From Aphrophora alni (Eukaryota; Arthropoda; Insecta; Hemiptera; Aphrophoridae), in the NCBI GenBank assembly GCA_963513935.1, contig OY740769.1:73487712-73551711 (forward strand): 64,000 nucleotides of DNA. Reading direction: 5' to 3'. Positions 1 to 10,990 of the stretch are shown piece after piece; the stretch's first letter is position 1; every line of letters begins with the position of its first letter. The position numbers were made by a program, and so were the translations under genes. The notes beneath the pieces were generated by a model. The model was not told where the DNA came from. It was given only the letters and a program-made list of their open reading frames with translations, and ran no database searches.

Positions 1-212
1 GTTTAGTTGCGTAGATGGGAAATACCACTCAGTAGGCCTACTCCAAATCAGTGTTTACGATTATAATCAGTGTGTGTTTAAAATTTCAGTTTTGTTCGAG
101 ATTTCGTCCGAGAAACTTGAATTTTGTTGTTATAACGTTATTGTATCGTAACGTTGTTTCTTAAAGAGATATTAATAATTTGTTTATTAATATTCTGTTT
201 ATTTTCGATTAT

Positions 213-568
213 GGAACTAGACTATAGGTAACTGCTTTAAAGAAAAAATTTATAGAAGCTACAATATTTACTGGTTGTGCTCAAGGTGAATCTGTTTTTA
301 TACCTAGAATACCACTAATCCCGTCGGAGTACCCTTTCCAGTTTAAAAGACTTCAATTCCCTCTGAAGATATGCTTTGCTATGTCTATTAATAAATCTCA
401 AGGACAAACATTAAAATTTGCAAGAGTTGATTTAAGAGAAGACTGTTTTTCTCATGGTCTTCTCACGTTGGTGCTTCTAGGGTCAGTTCTTCTAATAATT
501 TAGTGATTTTAGCACCTAAAGGGAAGACAACAAATGTAGTTTACAAAGAGGTCCTAAATACTAAATAA
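213..568 (+). pseudogene. Helitron PIF1-like helicase, C-terminal fragment
   Basis: Reading from 213, the translation begins GTRL and continues through ATIFTGCAQGE, a QFKRLQFPLKI stretch and INKSQGQTL at about 385-415, the usual block of PIF1-type Helitron helicases (superfamily 1 motif V region). The next conserved motif (normally HGQLYVACSR) is broken by a frameshift near 455-470. Reading resumes one frame over as SRVSSSNN and runs to a stop at 566-568. There is also an in-frame stop at 225-227. The fragment therefore holds roughly the last 115 residues of the transposase with at least two lesions, and cannot be functional. Confidence 0.8.
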
Positions 569-943
569 GTACATTTTTAGTTCAATTTTTTTATTTGAAT
601 TGTGAAATAATTAATTTTTTCTTTAGTACGGTATTTTATAGTATGAATTCTTAAATAGTATAATATAATTTACCTATAACTAGAATAATTACGAATTTTT
701 GTTGTTGTTTACTTTGCCTTTTGATATTTTTCAACTTTAGTAACTTTAAGTTATTGATGAGTAAACATGATGAAAATAACAGATTTAGAAAAAAATATTC
801 TGTTTCTGAAATTACTCTATCATTCAATTCACAAATTCATAAATATTACACACTACATTAAAATTAGCCGGATTGAAGTAATATTAAACTTTTTTTATCA
901 AAACCTGCGATTTAATAAACGTATAGATTACAACTTGAATGAT

Positions 944-974
944 TCGCGGGCAAAGCCGCGACGGGAGATGCTAG
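944..974 (+). other. Helitron 3' terminal hairpin and CTAG end
   Basis: A 5-bp perfect GC stem with a 6-base loop (945-960) stands out in AT-rich surroundings and lies ten bases before CTAG. This matches the rolling-circle terminator layout of Helitron 3' ends. Confidence 0.8.
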
Positions 975-1349
975 TGTTTATATATAATAACCTATTTATT
1001 ATACAGTACTCTGAATTGTAAAGAAATTAAAATAGCAATAATAAAATTAACAGTTCGGTTTTATTCTGAAAATGTTGTCCAAGTAAAAGTTTAGAAGAAA
1101 TACAAAATGATTTTCTATAACTTGTATTTTCACATTAGTAACAATGAACTATGTACGGAGACAAAATCTATTTGGTTTGACGGTTCCAAGTTCAAAAAAG
1201 TGGTTTTGGAATGTCTCTACCGCCATGAAGTCTATGCATCTTCGTCTTTAAATTACACCATTCGGAATTCATTTTTAGTATTGCAGTATGTTGTAATGCC
1301 GATGAAACTTCAAAATATTTGATAGAAATTGTTTGAACCAATTTATATA
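975..1349. other. No gene recognised
   Basis: AT-rich sequence between the Helitron end and the foldback element. Short open frames are present but show no family resemblance. Confidence 0.6.
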
Positions 1350-2315
1350 CAAGTGTCCCGAAAAGGTGGTGCACTGGCTATTCATTTTCGGATTATATGT
1401 CGCTTTATTATCTGTCTATCCGCCATTTTGTTCCTTTACAAAAAAGTAAGTCCAGAAATAGATAATATTTCCTATAAGCATTATGTATGTTACGTTTTAC
1501 AAGTGTACCAAACACAAAGACTTTATTTTCTAATTTTCGAAATAATAGTCGTAATAAACTGTTAACTTTAAAAAATAAATAAATAAATTACGACACAATT
1601 TTTTTTATAGCGACGAAGAAAATGGTTTTTTTTTTCTTCTGCAGGTCAAAGGATAACCGAGTTAACGATAAAAAACTAATAACGATTTCTTGATAATTGT
1701 CTAATCACCCAAAATTAGCCTAACACCAAAATATTTTTGAATTATGATTATTTTTATCCATGGAATCAAAAGTTAATTTATTTCTTTAATACATAATAAT
1801 AGTATATTTATTTTATTTGTATGAATCAATTTTTTTTTTAATTTTGCCATAATTCAAAAATATTTTGAGTGATGCTAATTTTGGCTGTTCTAGACAATTT
1901 CCAAGAATTTGTGTTTTTGGTTTTTGTCAATAACTCGGTTATCCTTTACCCTACAGAAAAATTAAAACATCCATTTTGTTTGTTGTTATAAAACAAATTA
2001 TTTTGTCTTTTAATTTTTTTTTAAGTTAACGGTTTTTGAAATATTCGACGTTAAAAATTTTAAACGGCCGTCATTTTGAAAATTAATTATGAAAATGTTG
2101 TGTTTGGTACACTTGTAAAAAATGTAATTTACAAAATGCTTATACCTAATCTGAACTCAATATCTCATCTATTTCTAAAAGTTATAATGATTTTGTGTAA
2201 AAGAACAAAATGGCGGATAGATGGATAATGGCGGAAATCGACTATATATTATTTGACATTTTTTGTTCGTTTTGATGTATAAATGAATAGCCAATTCACC
2301 TTTTTTGGGACACTG
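1350..2315. mobile_element. Foldback (near-palindromic) non-autonomous DNA element
   Basis: The element is about 966 bp and almost all of it is inverted repeat, with its centre near 1832. The ends match: the left starts CAAGTGTCCCGAAAAGGTG, and the right, read on the other strand, starts CAGTGTCCCAAAAAAGGTG. Both are followed by GGCTATTCATTT and flanked by TA. Inner parts also pair: the segment around 1650-1740 (containing GGATAACCGAGTTA) matches the reverse complement of 1850-1950. The TA flanks and GTGTCCC ends suggest a Tc1/mariner-mobilised foldback or long-TIR MITE. No transposase is encoded. A partial copy of the right arm lies near 30350-30530. Confidence 0.8.
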
Positions 2316-3292
2316 TATATTTTACTTTTGTAAGGCAGCATCCATAGATCAATTTTTACTTTTTTCTCATAACTCCTGACTTGACATTTTTTAAAGAGCT
2401 AGCTAGATAAAATGATTAAATGGGTTTTGTTTGTTTGGCATTTAATTTTGAGTGCAATTATCTCAACATTTTAAACCTGTGTTTATTTGTATCATAATGT
2501 GTCTTAGATAGAATAAAACTAGAACACAAGTTCTCACCAAAATTACGTCTTATTCTAATATTATCTCACAAGTGAAGTTCAACATTTATTTATATTTCGT
2601 CTTATTATGTAATTTTACTAATTAAAATTCATAGACAAATATTATAATTAACTCAAGTGCGCCTAGGTCTCAGGAGACTTATAAACTCCGCCCATTTCAT
2701 GCGAGTTGTTTATTCAGTTAAATGAATAGTTAATTTTCCCATTATAGTAACATTTCCGTTATTTGCTCTTGTTCTTCCTATTCTTGTCTACGGATATATT
2801 ACCATGGTCATTGCCCTGAATGTCATGTTAAGTTTTTAGATAATTGGATTCTTTTCATTGTGCTCTTTCGAGAAATTTATTTATTTTTGGATGATCGATA
2901 AGTCAAAAACGTTTTCTCAGATTTAAACCAAATTTTTCATGAATTGTTATCTTGTCATTCTTAAAGGAGTTCGTTCAGCAGACCCTCCACAATACTGTTT
3001 CCAGTTCTATAGTTTCCCAGCTATAAATATTGCTATTTCAGCTGTCATATATAGTAATATTTAGACGAAATGAGCACTAATCGTTGTTACTTCTTAGACA
3101 ATTTGATGAAATACACACCCTATATACAATATAAATATATTTAATACTTTTTTGTATTATTATATTTTATTTATACAAGTTTTACTAGCTACTTAATGGA
3201 TAGTCATTATTTATTATATTTATTATATGTTCCATCGAAATATACCAATTTTTTCAATTTTTGTTTTTACCTATTAAATTTTTTTATCTATC

Positions 3293-3296
<4 letters not shown>
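2316..3296. other. No gene recognised
   Basis: AT-rich, with no extended open frame and no repeat that I could match elsewhere in the window. Confidence 0.6.
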
Positions 3297-3356
<60 letters not shown>

Positions 3357-3394
3357 CGCACGCACGCACGCAGATAGATAGACAGACAGACAGA
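3297..3394. repeat. (CA)n microsatellite with GCAC and GATA/GACA tail
   Basis: An uninterrupted CA run (3297-3353) is followed by GCAC-type units and then GATA/GACA units. It is a compound simple repeat. The apparent Thr-His open frame across it is an artefact. Confidence 0.95.
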
Positions 3395-3442
3395 TGAATT
3401 TAAGTATTGATGTAAGAATTTACCCTCCAAAAAACTTTAAAA

Positions 3443-3488
<46 letters not shown>
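3443..3488. repeat. Compound (CA)n(TA)n microsatellite
   Basis: AC dinucleotides run from 3443 and switch to AT dinucleotides at about 3469. Confidence 0.95.
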
Positions 3489-5510
3489 TAACCTATATTG
3501 AAATTAGTATATTTCGATCAACGTAGATCATTTCAACCATGAAAGAATAAAAGATCATGTATATACAGTGAGTGACACTGGGTAGGATCGGTTGACATTT
3601 CATGATCTCAGGTATCGGCGTTTCCATAAAGTAGTCGTCTAAGACTATTAAAATCAGGCTGACATTTAATTATTAGTCAATTCCGGTACAATTGTTTAAA
3701 ATGAGTTGAATAAATCATACCTTTCATTTTCCACCGACTCGAACACTTTGAATGTTGAATTCTATAGAAAATTAATGCTTTTGTTTAAGGTATGAATAAA
3801 ACTAATGTGCATAACAAGAGAATGTCTAATATTATTTTAGCGTCACTTACCTTTAATGCATTCAACCTCGTAATCAAGCTATACAAAAAAGTTAACAACC
3901 GTTAAAAATTGAAAAGCAATAAAACCAGGTATGACCGATTGTCTTTTTCATTGTGGAGCTCAGATATTTCATATTTACAGTATAGTGCGATTTTTATAGT
4001 TATTCACCGAAGTGGAAGCAAATTTGGAGTTACATTTCGTAAGAAAAAATATTTTCTCATAATCATCTTTGATTGCGTTGGTAAAATTTTTCTCGAAAGT
4101 AACCCTTAAGTTTACATAAAAGGTAAGATCGCAAATAAAATGTTGGCTATTTGTTGTCGTCTCTTCAAAAATTCCAGTTCTACAGTTAACGGTATAAAAA
4201 CTACAACAAAGAGAAACTTTTGCACAGATTTCACCAAAAATGATTTGATCGACTTTGGTAAAATTTGGAGATGTAGTAAAATACGATTTTGAAGAAATTG
4301 AACAAAAATTGTAAATAAATTTTGATTGCTGTTGTTGTAAATATTGATTACAGTTTTACTTTATATCATATAAATGTAAAGAACACATAATTATCTTGGA
4401 ACTTTAAATTCTTCTCCTATGACTTTATAACTCAATATTTTTGTTTAAATTTTCATTTTTTATCAAATGTACACCAAGTCTGATTGATTAGACATATATT
4501 AGCTTATTTTTTTGCTCCATGTTGTTTTATGGAAAAACATTAATAATTAATTTCGTACTAATCTTTCACAAAAAAAAATCAACTAGAAAAATTGTGTATA
4601 TTTACTACCAACCAATTACCACATTTAGACTACCCAACTTAATGCAGCTTAGAAGCAGAACTTCGAAGCCAAAGAAATTGGCATAGCCTATACAGAGCTA
4701 TTCAAAGACGTATCCTGGCGTGCTTAACAATAACAACATTTCTTTTATACTACAATTACTTATCTACTAAGTAAAGTATTGGTATGGAGTTAAAATGTCA
4801 ATATTGCGATTTCAATACTTTTTGAGTTTTCAATTTCTAAGAATTAATTAAAGTACTGTACATTGTTATTTTGAATTAATTATTCTGGCTACATATTCTC
4901 CGTCTGTTTCTCTACCGGTCTATATGTGGTATTTTTGTCACGTATTACCCCCAGAATCCGAAAGATACAAGGTTTTAAAGTTTGATGTGTTCCGTGGAAT
5001 AGCTAGGTTTTGATCTAAAGAGCGTGAAGGTTGGAATACCCTGAAAAGTAATTATTGTCAAGCAATACCGGTATCTCACAATAGATACTCAAAATTGTGC
5101 AGAATGGAATGATCACAAAGTACCTTCCTAAATTTAACAACAATACTAATTATGGTCCAACTTTGAAGGAACTTCATTGTTGTGTATTTTAAAGAGTTCA
5201 AATTAGATATCAGTTGACAACAATCATTTTAATATAATTAAAGTCCTGGTTTCCGTATACCTCCTATCCAAAATTTTGAAAAGAAAAGAATATGTTGGTC
5301 GCCTCTACTATTTTTTACACGGTTAGTGATGTTTGTAATTATAATTTTTAATTACCTTTTAATTTAAATTTTATTTACTGTCCCTTAATTCGCCAACTAT
5401 CCTCTATGATTGTTTTATGATTTTCTTTTTAATTCAAAAGCTCTATCTACAAAAGTTATGTAATCACTCATAGTTAAAGAAAAATTAATTAGCTGTGTTA
5501 TCTTCACGCT
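3489..5510. other. No gene recognised; one weak dispersed repeat
   Basis: AT-rich. Around 3575-3635 a segment reading GGTAGGATC ... ATTT.ATGA(T)CTCAGGT resembles 23388-23440, so both may be copies of an old dispersed element. Nothing else is recognisable, including the N-terminal part expected upstream of the transposase relic at 5511. Confidence 0.5.
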
Positions 5511-6165
5511 ATGATGCCCGGTGACGAAAGATTGCTTGAATTCAGCAGTTGGATTGTAGAACAGGTTGTAAATTATCCTAATTTTTTGTGTAACATTATT
5601 TGGTTGGATAAAACAAATTTCTCCAATAACGGAATGTGCAATCTAAAAAACAACTATTACTGGTCAAAAGAAAATCCGTTAATTGTTAAAGAAGGGCTCA
5701 ATCAAGTCAGATTTTCAATAAACTGCTAGTGGGCTATCTTAAACAATCAAATTTTAGCTGTGCACTTCTATGATGGAACTCTTATGGGTTGCTCGATACT
5801 GTGAATTGCTGGATGATATTCTGCTCTCATCTATTGATGAATTGCCTTTAAGTAAGCGAATGCAAATTTATTTTCAACAAGATGGAGCTCCAGCACACAA
5901 CTTTGGCAGGGTAAGGGAATTTTTAAAGGCACATTTCCATAATAGGTGGATTGCTAACCAAGGCCCTATTGGTTGGCCAGCGAGAAGTCCAGATCTTTCT
6001 CTGTTAGATTATTTTCTGTGGGGTTACATAACACACCAGTTGTATAAATTTCTGTGGAAGAAATGTTAATTAAGGTAGAAGAGATTTTACACAACATATT
6101 GTAGAAATCTGTTAATGATGTTTTCAGAAGAGCGACTGCTTGCACTTATACTGATGGGGGACACT
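5511..6165 (+). pseudogene. Mariner-like (IS630/Tc1, DD41D-spaced) transposase relic
   Basis: The segment encodes the DDE catalytic half of a Tc1/mariner-superfamily transposase. The first part (5511-5726) contains WLDKTNFSNNG, which holds the first Asp, and a YWSKENP block. A second frame (5770-6066) contains YFQQDGAPAH with the second Asp, RWIANQGPIGWPARSPD, and LLDYFLWGY with the third Asp. All three catalytic Asp residues are visible, and 41 residues separate the last two. A stop at 5727-5729, a frameshift near 5790 and lesions after 6050 break the gene, and the helix-turn-helix N-terminus is missing. The product would have cut and joined transposon ends. It is now inactive. Confidence 0.8.
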
Positions 6166-6621
6166 TTGAAACTCTATTATAATTAGCAATGATAATTATC
6201 ACAGTTGAAAGCAGTAGTTAATAAAACAACTTTGTTAAAGATAAAGGTCTTAATTTTATACTGTATTTACTTTTAGTTTTAAAATTATGTATTGCAACAA
6301 GTTACGCAATACATTACGTTAATTTTCATTAAAATCATATGGCGGTAATAGTTGTTTTTACACATGACAGCCTGTAGCTCCGTTTAAAGAAAAATACCAA
6401 AGAACAAAAGTGTCATAAAATAATGTTTTACCAAAAAATCCAATTAAAAATATGGTGTAAGTATTTTTAAAAATAGAGATGGCGGCCATATTTAAAAAAT
6501 GGAGGAGATTAAAAATACGGTAACACCGTATAAATCCAGGGAAGGTTCCCAATTTAAAGTTTTTCGAGAAATTGATAGTTTCCGAGATCCCAATGGCGGC
6601 CATCTTGAGTTGATCACCCTG
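5511..6621 (+). mobile_element. Mariner-like element relic with 3' end
   Basis: Downstream of the transposase the sequence runs through two GGCGGCCAT blocks (near 6483 and 6596) and ends ATCACCCTG followed by TATA. This is the typical outer edge of Tc1/mariner-type terminal repeats (CAGGGTGAT on the other strand) next to a TA target. I could not find the matching left end, so the left half is probably deleted. Confidence 0.55.
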
Positions 6622-6940
6622 TATATTTATAACAATAGCCAAGACAGTGTGAATAGTGATTTTGGCTCGAAAAAAGTTAAACTTGATTCAATGAATGAAA
6701 GTCTATAATTTAAATTGTTCTTTTGTTTTTCTTTAATTTATTATGTGACAATATTATTATGTAATAAACTTTTAAAATCTCAGATATTCTTACTTAACAA
6801 CTATTTTCATGCTTGATATTGCCTTTAAGGTTATGTTTAAACCATTTCTCTTAACAAATTTGCAGCATTTTGCATGTGTCCATCAACTCGTGCTTTGACA
6901 ATAGTATAATCAAGCATGTTTACAGATAGCGAACGGGGTT
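6622..6940. other. No gene recognised
   Basis: AT-rich sequence with no readable frame and no repeat seen. Confidence 0.55.
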
Positions 6941-6954
6941 AGCAATCCCGAAGG

Positions 6955-7165
6955 AGCTAGCTGGATCTACACTTTATCCAAGTAGTCTTTGGTTAGATCC
7001 CTTTTCCTATCGGGTCGCTCTTGACCAACTATTGTTCTTTTCGACTTTGACGCTATAAGAGTATCCGAGGGCTAGTGTATTTATTTTACCTTCTTTTCTT
7101 CATTTTTTGTTTAAGGCGATGATGTTCGAAAGGTTTTTTGCCTTTAAATGGCATGGAAAAAAGAA
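6955..7165 (+). repeat. Dispersed ~200-bp repeat, copy A
   Basis: This stretch aligns with 57440-57640 in the same orientation. Shared blocks are TAGCTGGATCT(A/G)CAC, GTAGTCTT(T/G)GGTTAGATCC, TAGAGTATC/TAGAATATTCGA, GGGCTAGT/AGGCTAGT and a final GGC(A/G)TGGAA. Order and spacing are kept. It may be a SINE or the end of a larger element. I see no tRNA-like promoter boxes that I would defend, so the class is open. Confidence 0.6.
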
Positions 7166-9565
7166 GATATTGGGAAATGACAGTTAGGAAAACGAAATTT
7201 GGGAATTAAATTAATTTATAATAGTACTGTATGCACAATTATAAAATCGTGTGGTATCATATTTGTCTAACCTATTTCAATTTAGCATGCCCAAACTTTC
7301 GTTCCTCAGTCAGAACGTTGGTCTGGGCGTGAAGGGCTTATGTGATGGAGTAGCCGCAAGAAAATGGGATGGAAGGGGGGATTCTCCCGCGAATAAAATG
7401 ATAAAATTAAAATTTTTAATGCGGCTTGTGAAGAACATTTAAAGACCATTTGTTGTTTATAATGGTTTGTAACTCCAAAGCCTTAAAAGTCATTGTAAAT
7501 AAAACAAATTAAAAAGTAAGAATTAAAAAATATATGTGTATAATAATATATTTTGTCTTAATACAGTCGGGTACTTTTTACGTTATGCAAAATAGCACGA
7601 GCTTTTAAAACTTTTAAAACCATAACTTTTATATAATTTTACGATGTTTAATAATCTATTCTACAAAATTAGACAGAAATATTTAACGATGTAAATATCA
7701 ACATTTTCAGATTTTTATAATTATTTTTTGAAATTTAAAGATTAAAAAGCCAAACCAACGTGCCAAATTGTAAATAAAAGAAAACTCCAGAGTCTGATGT
7801 TGAGGAATGATGTGCTTCGAAATTTGAGCTTTGAACCTGGGATTAACAAATAGGATACGTCTTTGTCACTAGTTTTTACTGACATTTTGGATTGGGGGTG
7901 ACTATACATTTGAGATTATTACCAGAAGGTGTTAAATTAATTTGGTTTAAGCTTCTTGTACCTTTCAAGAGTTCGATGGAGGCCCTTAAGCTCTAATTAG
8001 CCTTCTTCCCCACTTACCTCGGTTGCGTAGCTATATTAAATATGAGTTTCATTTAAATTAAAAATCTTTTTTAAATATTTTAACTGCGTGTCTTTTGTTT
8101 ATTAGCATTAAAGGAAACATTTCAAATTATCCTTGTCTTGGGTGTTTAAAGAACAGCTGACCTGCCCAAGACAATAGCATTGTACTTGTAACTGTAACGG
8201 GATTTAGAGTAAATAATACAATGACTTGAGATGGTAAACTTAAAGTAACGGTCCACAGATTGTGACACTCGATGTGCGTGACCTCAAGGCTTTGGAGTTC
8301 CCCTAGTACAAGATGCGTCATAACGGCCTTTGTTATTTATCTGTTGTCAAGGTTTAAAAAGTCTTTTCTTGAAATCTTATGCAACATATACATGGACTGT
8401 ATGAACAGCATGTTCTGAAAGTATTGGCCAAAATTTTCAACATTTAGCAAATTTTTAGTTGTGGATTTTACATACCGGTAAGTCTTTTTGTTCATTTTTT
8501 CAAAATTATTAAAAATGATAATACAGATTTTATAGAATAATGGATATGTTTTGTTTTAGACCAACAACGAAATTTAGTGGATGTCCGAACTTCCAAATGT
8601 ATGGCCGGTCACACGGCTGAACTGATAATGTGTTTCTTTTAGTATTCTAGGAATCCTAATTGTTATTTTTTTCTAGAATAACATATGTTGAAAATTCTTC
8701 ACACGGTTAGGACCATAAAACTTCACATTTTATTAAAATATGGTTTTAAGAAATTCCAACTTTTAAGATAGTGACCGTTACTTTTTATAATTTTTGAACA
8801 ATAACTTCCGAACAAGTAATTTCCGGGAGATATTGTTTAAGCCATTAATTTGAGTAAGAATGTATTGTTTATCATCGAAAATAGATATGATGATTAATAA
8901 TACAACAAACCCATTCCTGTTTGAATAGATTATTCATGTTGTTGAGTGTTTAGGTTTATCACTTGATGACGGAAGTTGATCCATAATCTCGGAACTTCGT
9001 GAATTAGTTTTTAAGCTACATAAATTATGATCATTTTTCTATTAAATTATATCAGTAATACTGTATGAACACATAAGTTACTGTGAACCAGCAGATTTAG
9101 CTGTTAGTTCCGAAACAGTTTCACTCTTTCAAAAAAATGTTTATGATATTCTTTTGGTACTCATTTTTGTGGTTATTGTCCATTATACAATAAAGCCGAT
9201 TCTACTTATATATTTTCAACATATTTAGTTAAGAATAGAGGTATTACGTATTTGGAATTAAAAATTAGATAATGATGGCAATATCCCTATTAGTAGAATC
9301 GATGGACAGTTTGTCATCTCGAGTGTAGGAATTTCCACGAAGGAGATTGCAAAATTTAGAACTAATAAATTGGCGACTAACATTCCTTCAGCAACGACTA
9401 CCATAACCAAACTCTTCACCTTGCACACAAGGACATGTTCTACTTATGAAAATATTTCCTTTGTCAAATTAACAATGATTGGTTTGCTTTCACTTCGTTC
9501 TATCCTTGTCAAAATAACTTTTAAATTTTAATATGGTTATAAATTAGAGTTGTTTCATACAATTT
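7166..9565. other. No gene recognised
   Basis: AT-rich, with only short frames (60-65 codons) that show no domain. 9240-9565 leads into the minisatellite without an obvious boundary element. Confidence 0.55.
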
Positions 9566-10990
9566 GATAATGCACTTAAAATATTTTTTTAGCAAATAAT
9601 GATAATACACTTAACATTTATTTAGCTAATAATGATAATACACTTAACTTTTTTTTAGCTAATAATGATAATTTACTTAACATTTTTTTAGCTAATAATT
9701 ATAATACACTTAACAATTTTTTAGCTAATAATGATAATACACTTAACTTTTTTTAGCTAATAATGATAATACACTTATATTTTTTTAGCTAATAATGATA
9801 ATACACTTATCATTTTTAGCTAATAATGATAATACACTCAACTTTTTTAGCTAATAATGATAATATACTTAACATTTATTTAGCTAATAATGATAATACA
9901 CTTAACTTTTTTTTAGCTAATGATGATAATACACTTAACATTTTTTTTTAGCTAATAATGATAATACACTTAACATTTTTTAGCTAATAATGATAATACA
10001 CTAGACATTTTTTTAGCTAATAATGATAATACACTCAACTTTTTTTAGCTAATAATGATAATATACTTAACATTTATTTAGCTAATAATGATAATACACT
10101 TAACTTTTTTTTAGCTAATAATGATAATACACTTATATTTTTTAGCTAATAATGATAATACACTTATCATTTTTAGCTAATAATGATAATACACTCAACT
10201 TTTTTAGCTAATAATGATAATATACTTAACATTTTTTTAGCTAATAATGATAATACACTTAACATTTTTTTAGCTAATAATGATAATACACTTAACATTT
10301 TTTTTTAGCTAATAATGATAATACACTTAACATTTTTTAGCTAATAATGATAATACACTAAACATTTTTTTAGCTAATAATGATAATACACTCAACTTTT
10401 TTTAGCTAATAATGATAATATACTTAACATTTATTTAGCTAATAATGATAATACACTTAACTTTTTTTTAGCTAATAATGATAATACACTTATATTTTTT
10501 AGCTAATAATGATAATACACTTATCATTTTTAGCTAATAATGATAATACACTCAACTTTTTTAGCTAATAATGATAATATACTTAACATTTTTTTAGCTA
10601 ATAATGATAATACACTTAACATTTTTTTAGCTAATAATGATAATACACTTAACATTTTTTTTTAGCTAATAATGATAATACACTTAACATTTTTTAGCTA
10701 ATAATGATAATACACTAAACATTTTTTTAGCTAATAATGATAATACACTCAACTTTTTTTAGCTAATAATGATAATATACTTAACATTTATTTAGCTAAT
10801 AATGATAATACACTTAACTTTTTTTTAGCTAATAATGATAATACACTTATATTTTTTAGCTAATAATGATAATACACTTATCATTTTTAGCTAATAATGA
10901 TAATACACTCAACTTTTTTAGCTAATAATGATAATATACTTAACTTTTTTTAGCTAATAATGATAATACACTTCACATTTTTTTAGCTAA
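9566..10990. repeat. ~32-bp minisatellite array with 357-bp higher-order repeat
   Basis: About 44 tandem copies of a 30-35 bp unit, TTAGCTAATAATGATAATAC followed by ACTTAACA and a T-run of variable length. The sub-variant CACTTATCAT occurs at 9804, 10161, 10518 and 10875, exactly 357 bp apart, and the order of the eleven units between them is largely repeated. The array is therefore organised as a higher-order repeat of 11 monomers. Each unit holds the palindrome TTAGCTAA. Every unit contains stops, so it is not coding. Confidence 0.95.

Larger units (their letters stand above)
1..974 (+). mobile_element. Helitron, 3' part, decayed and cut by the window edge
   Basis: The segment carries a broken helicase C-terminus followed by a typical Helitron 3' end. 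That end has a short hairpin (CGCGG at 945-949, loop, CCGCG at 956-960), then ten bases, then the terminal CTAG at 971-974 followed by T. Helitrons are rolling-circle transposons that end in a hairpin plus CTRR and insert between A and T. The left part of the element (Rep domain, 5' TC end) is outside the window or deleted. I see nothing readable in 1-210, and 569-944 looks like AT-rich non-coding 3' sequence. The family is well supported; the exact left limit is unknown. Confidence 0.8.

Noticed and set aside
3196..3381. Thr-His repeat protein
   Set aside because: Translation of the (CA)n microsatellite.
6955..7010. Possible tRNA-derived SINE head
   Set aside because: The ACGGGGTTAGCAATCCC stretch suggested a stem, but no cloverleaf or convincing A and B boxes could be laid out.
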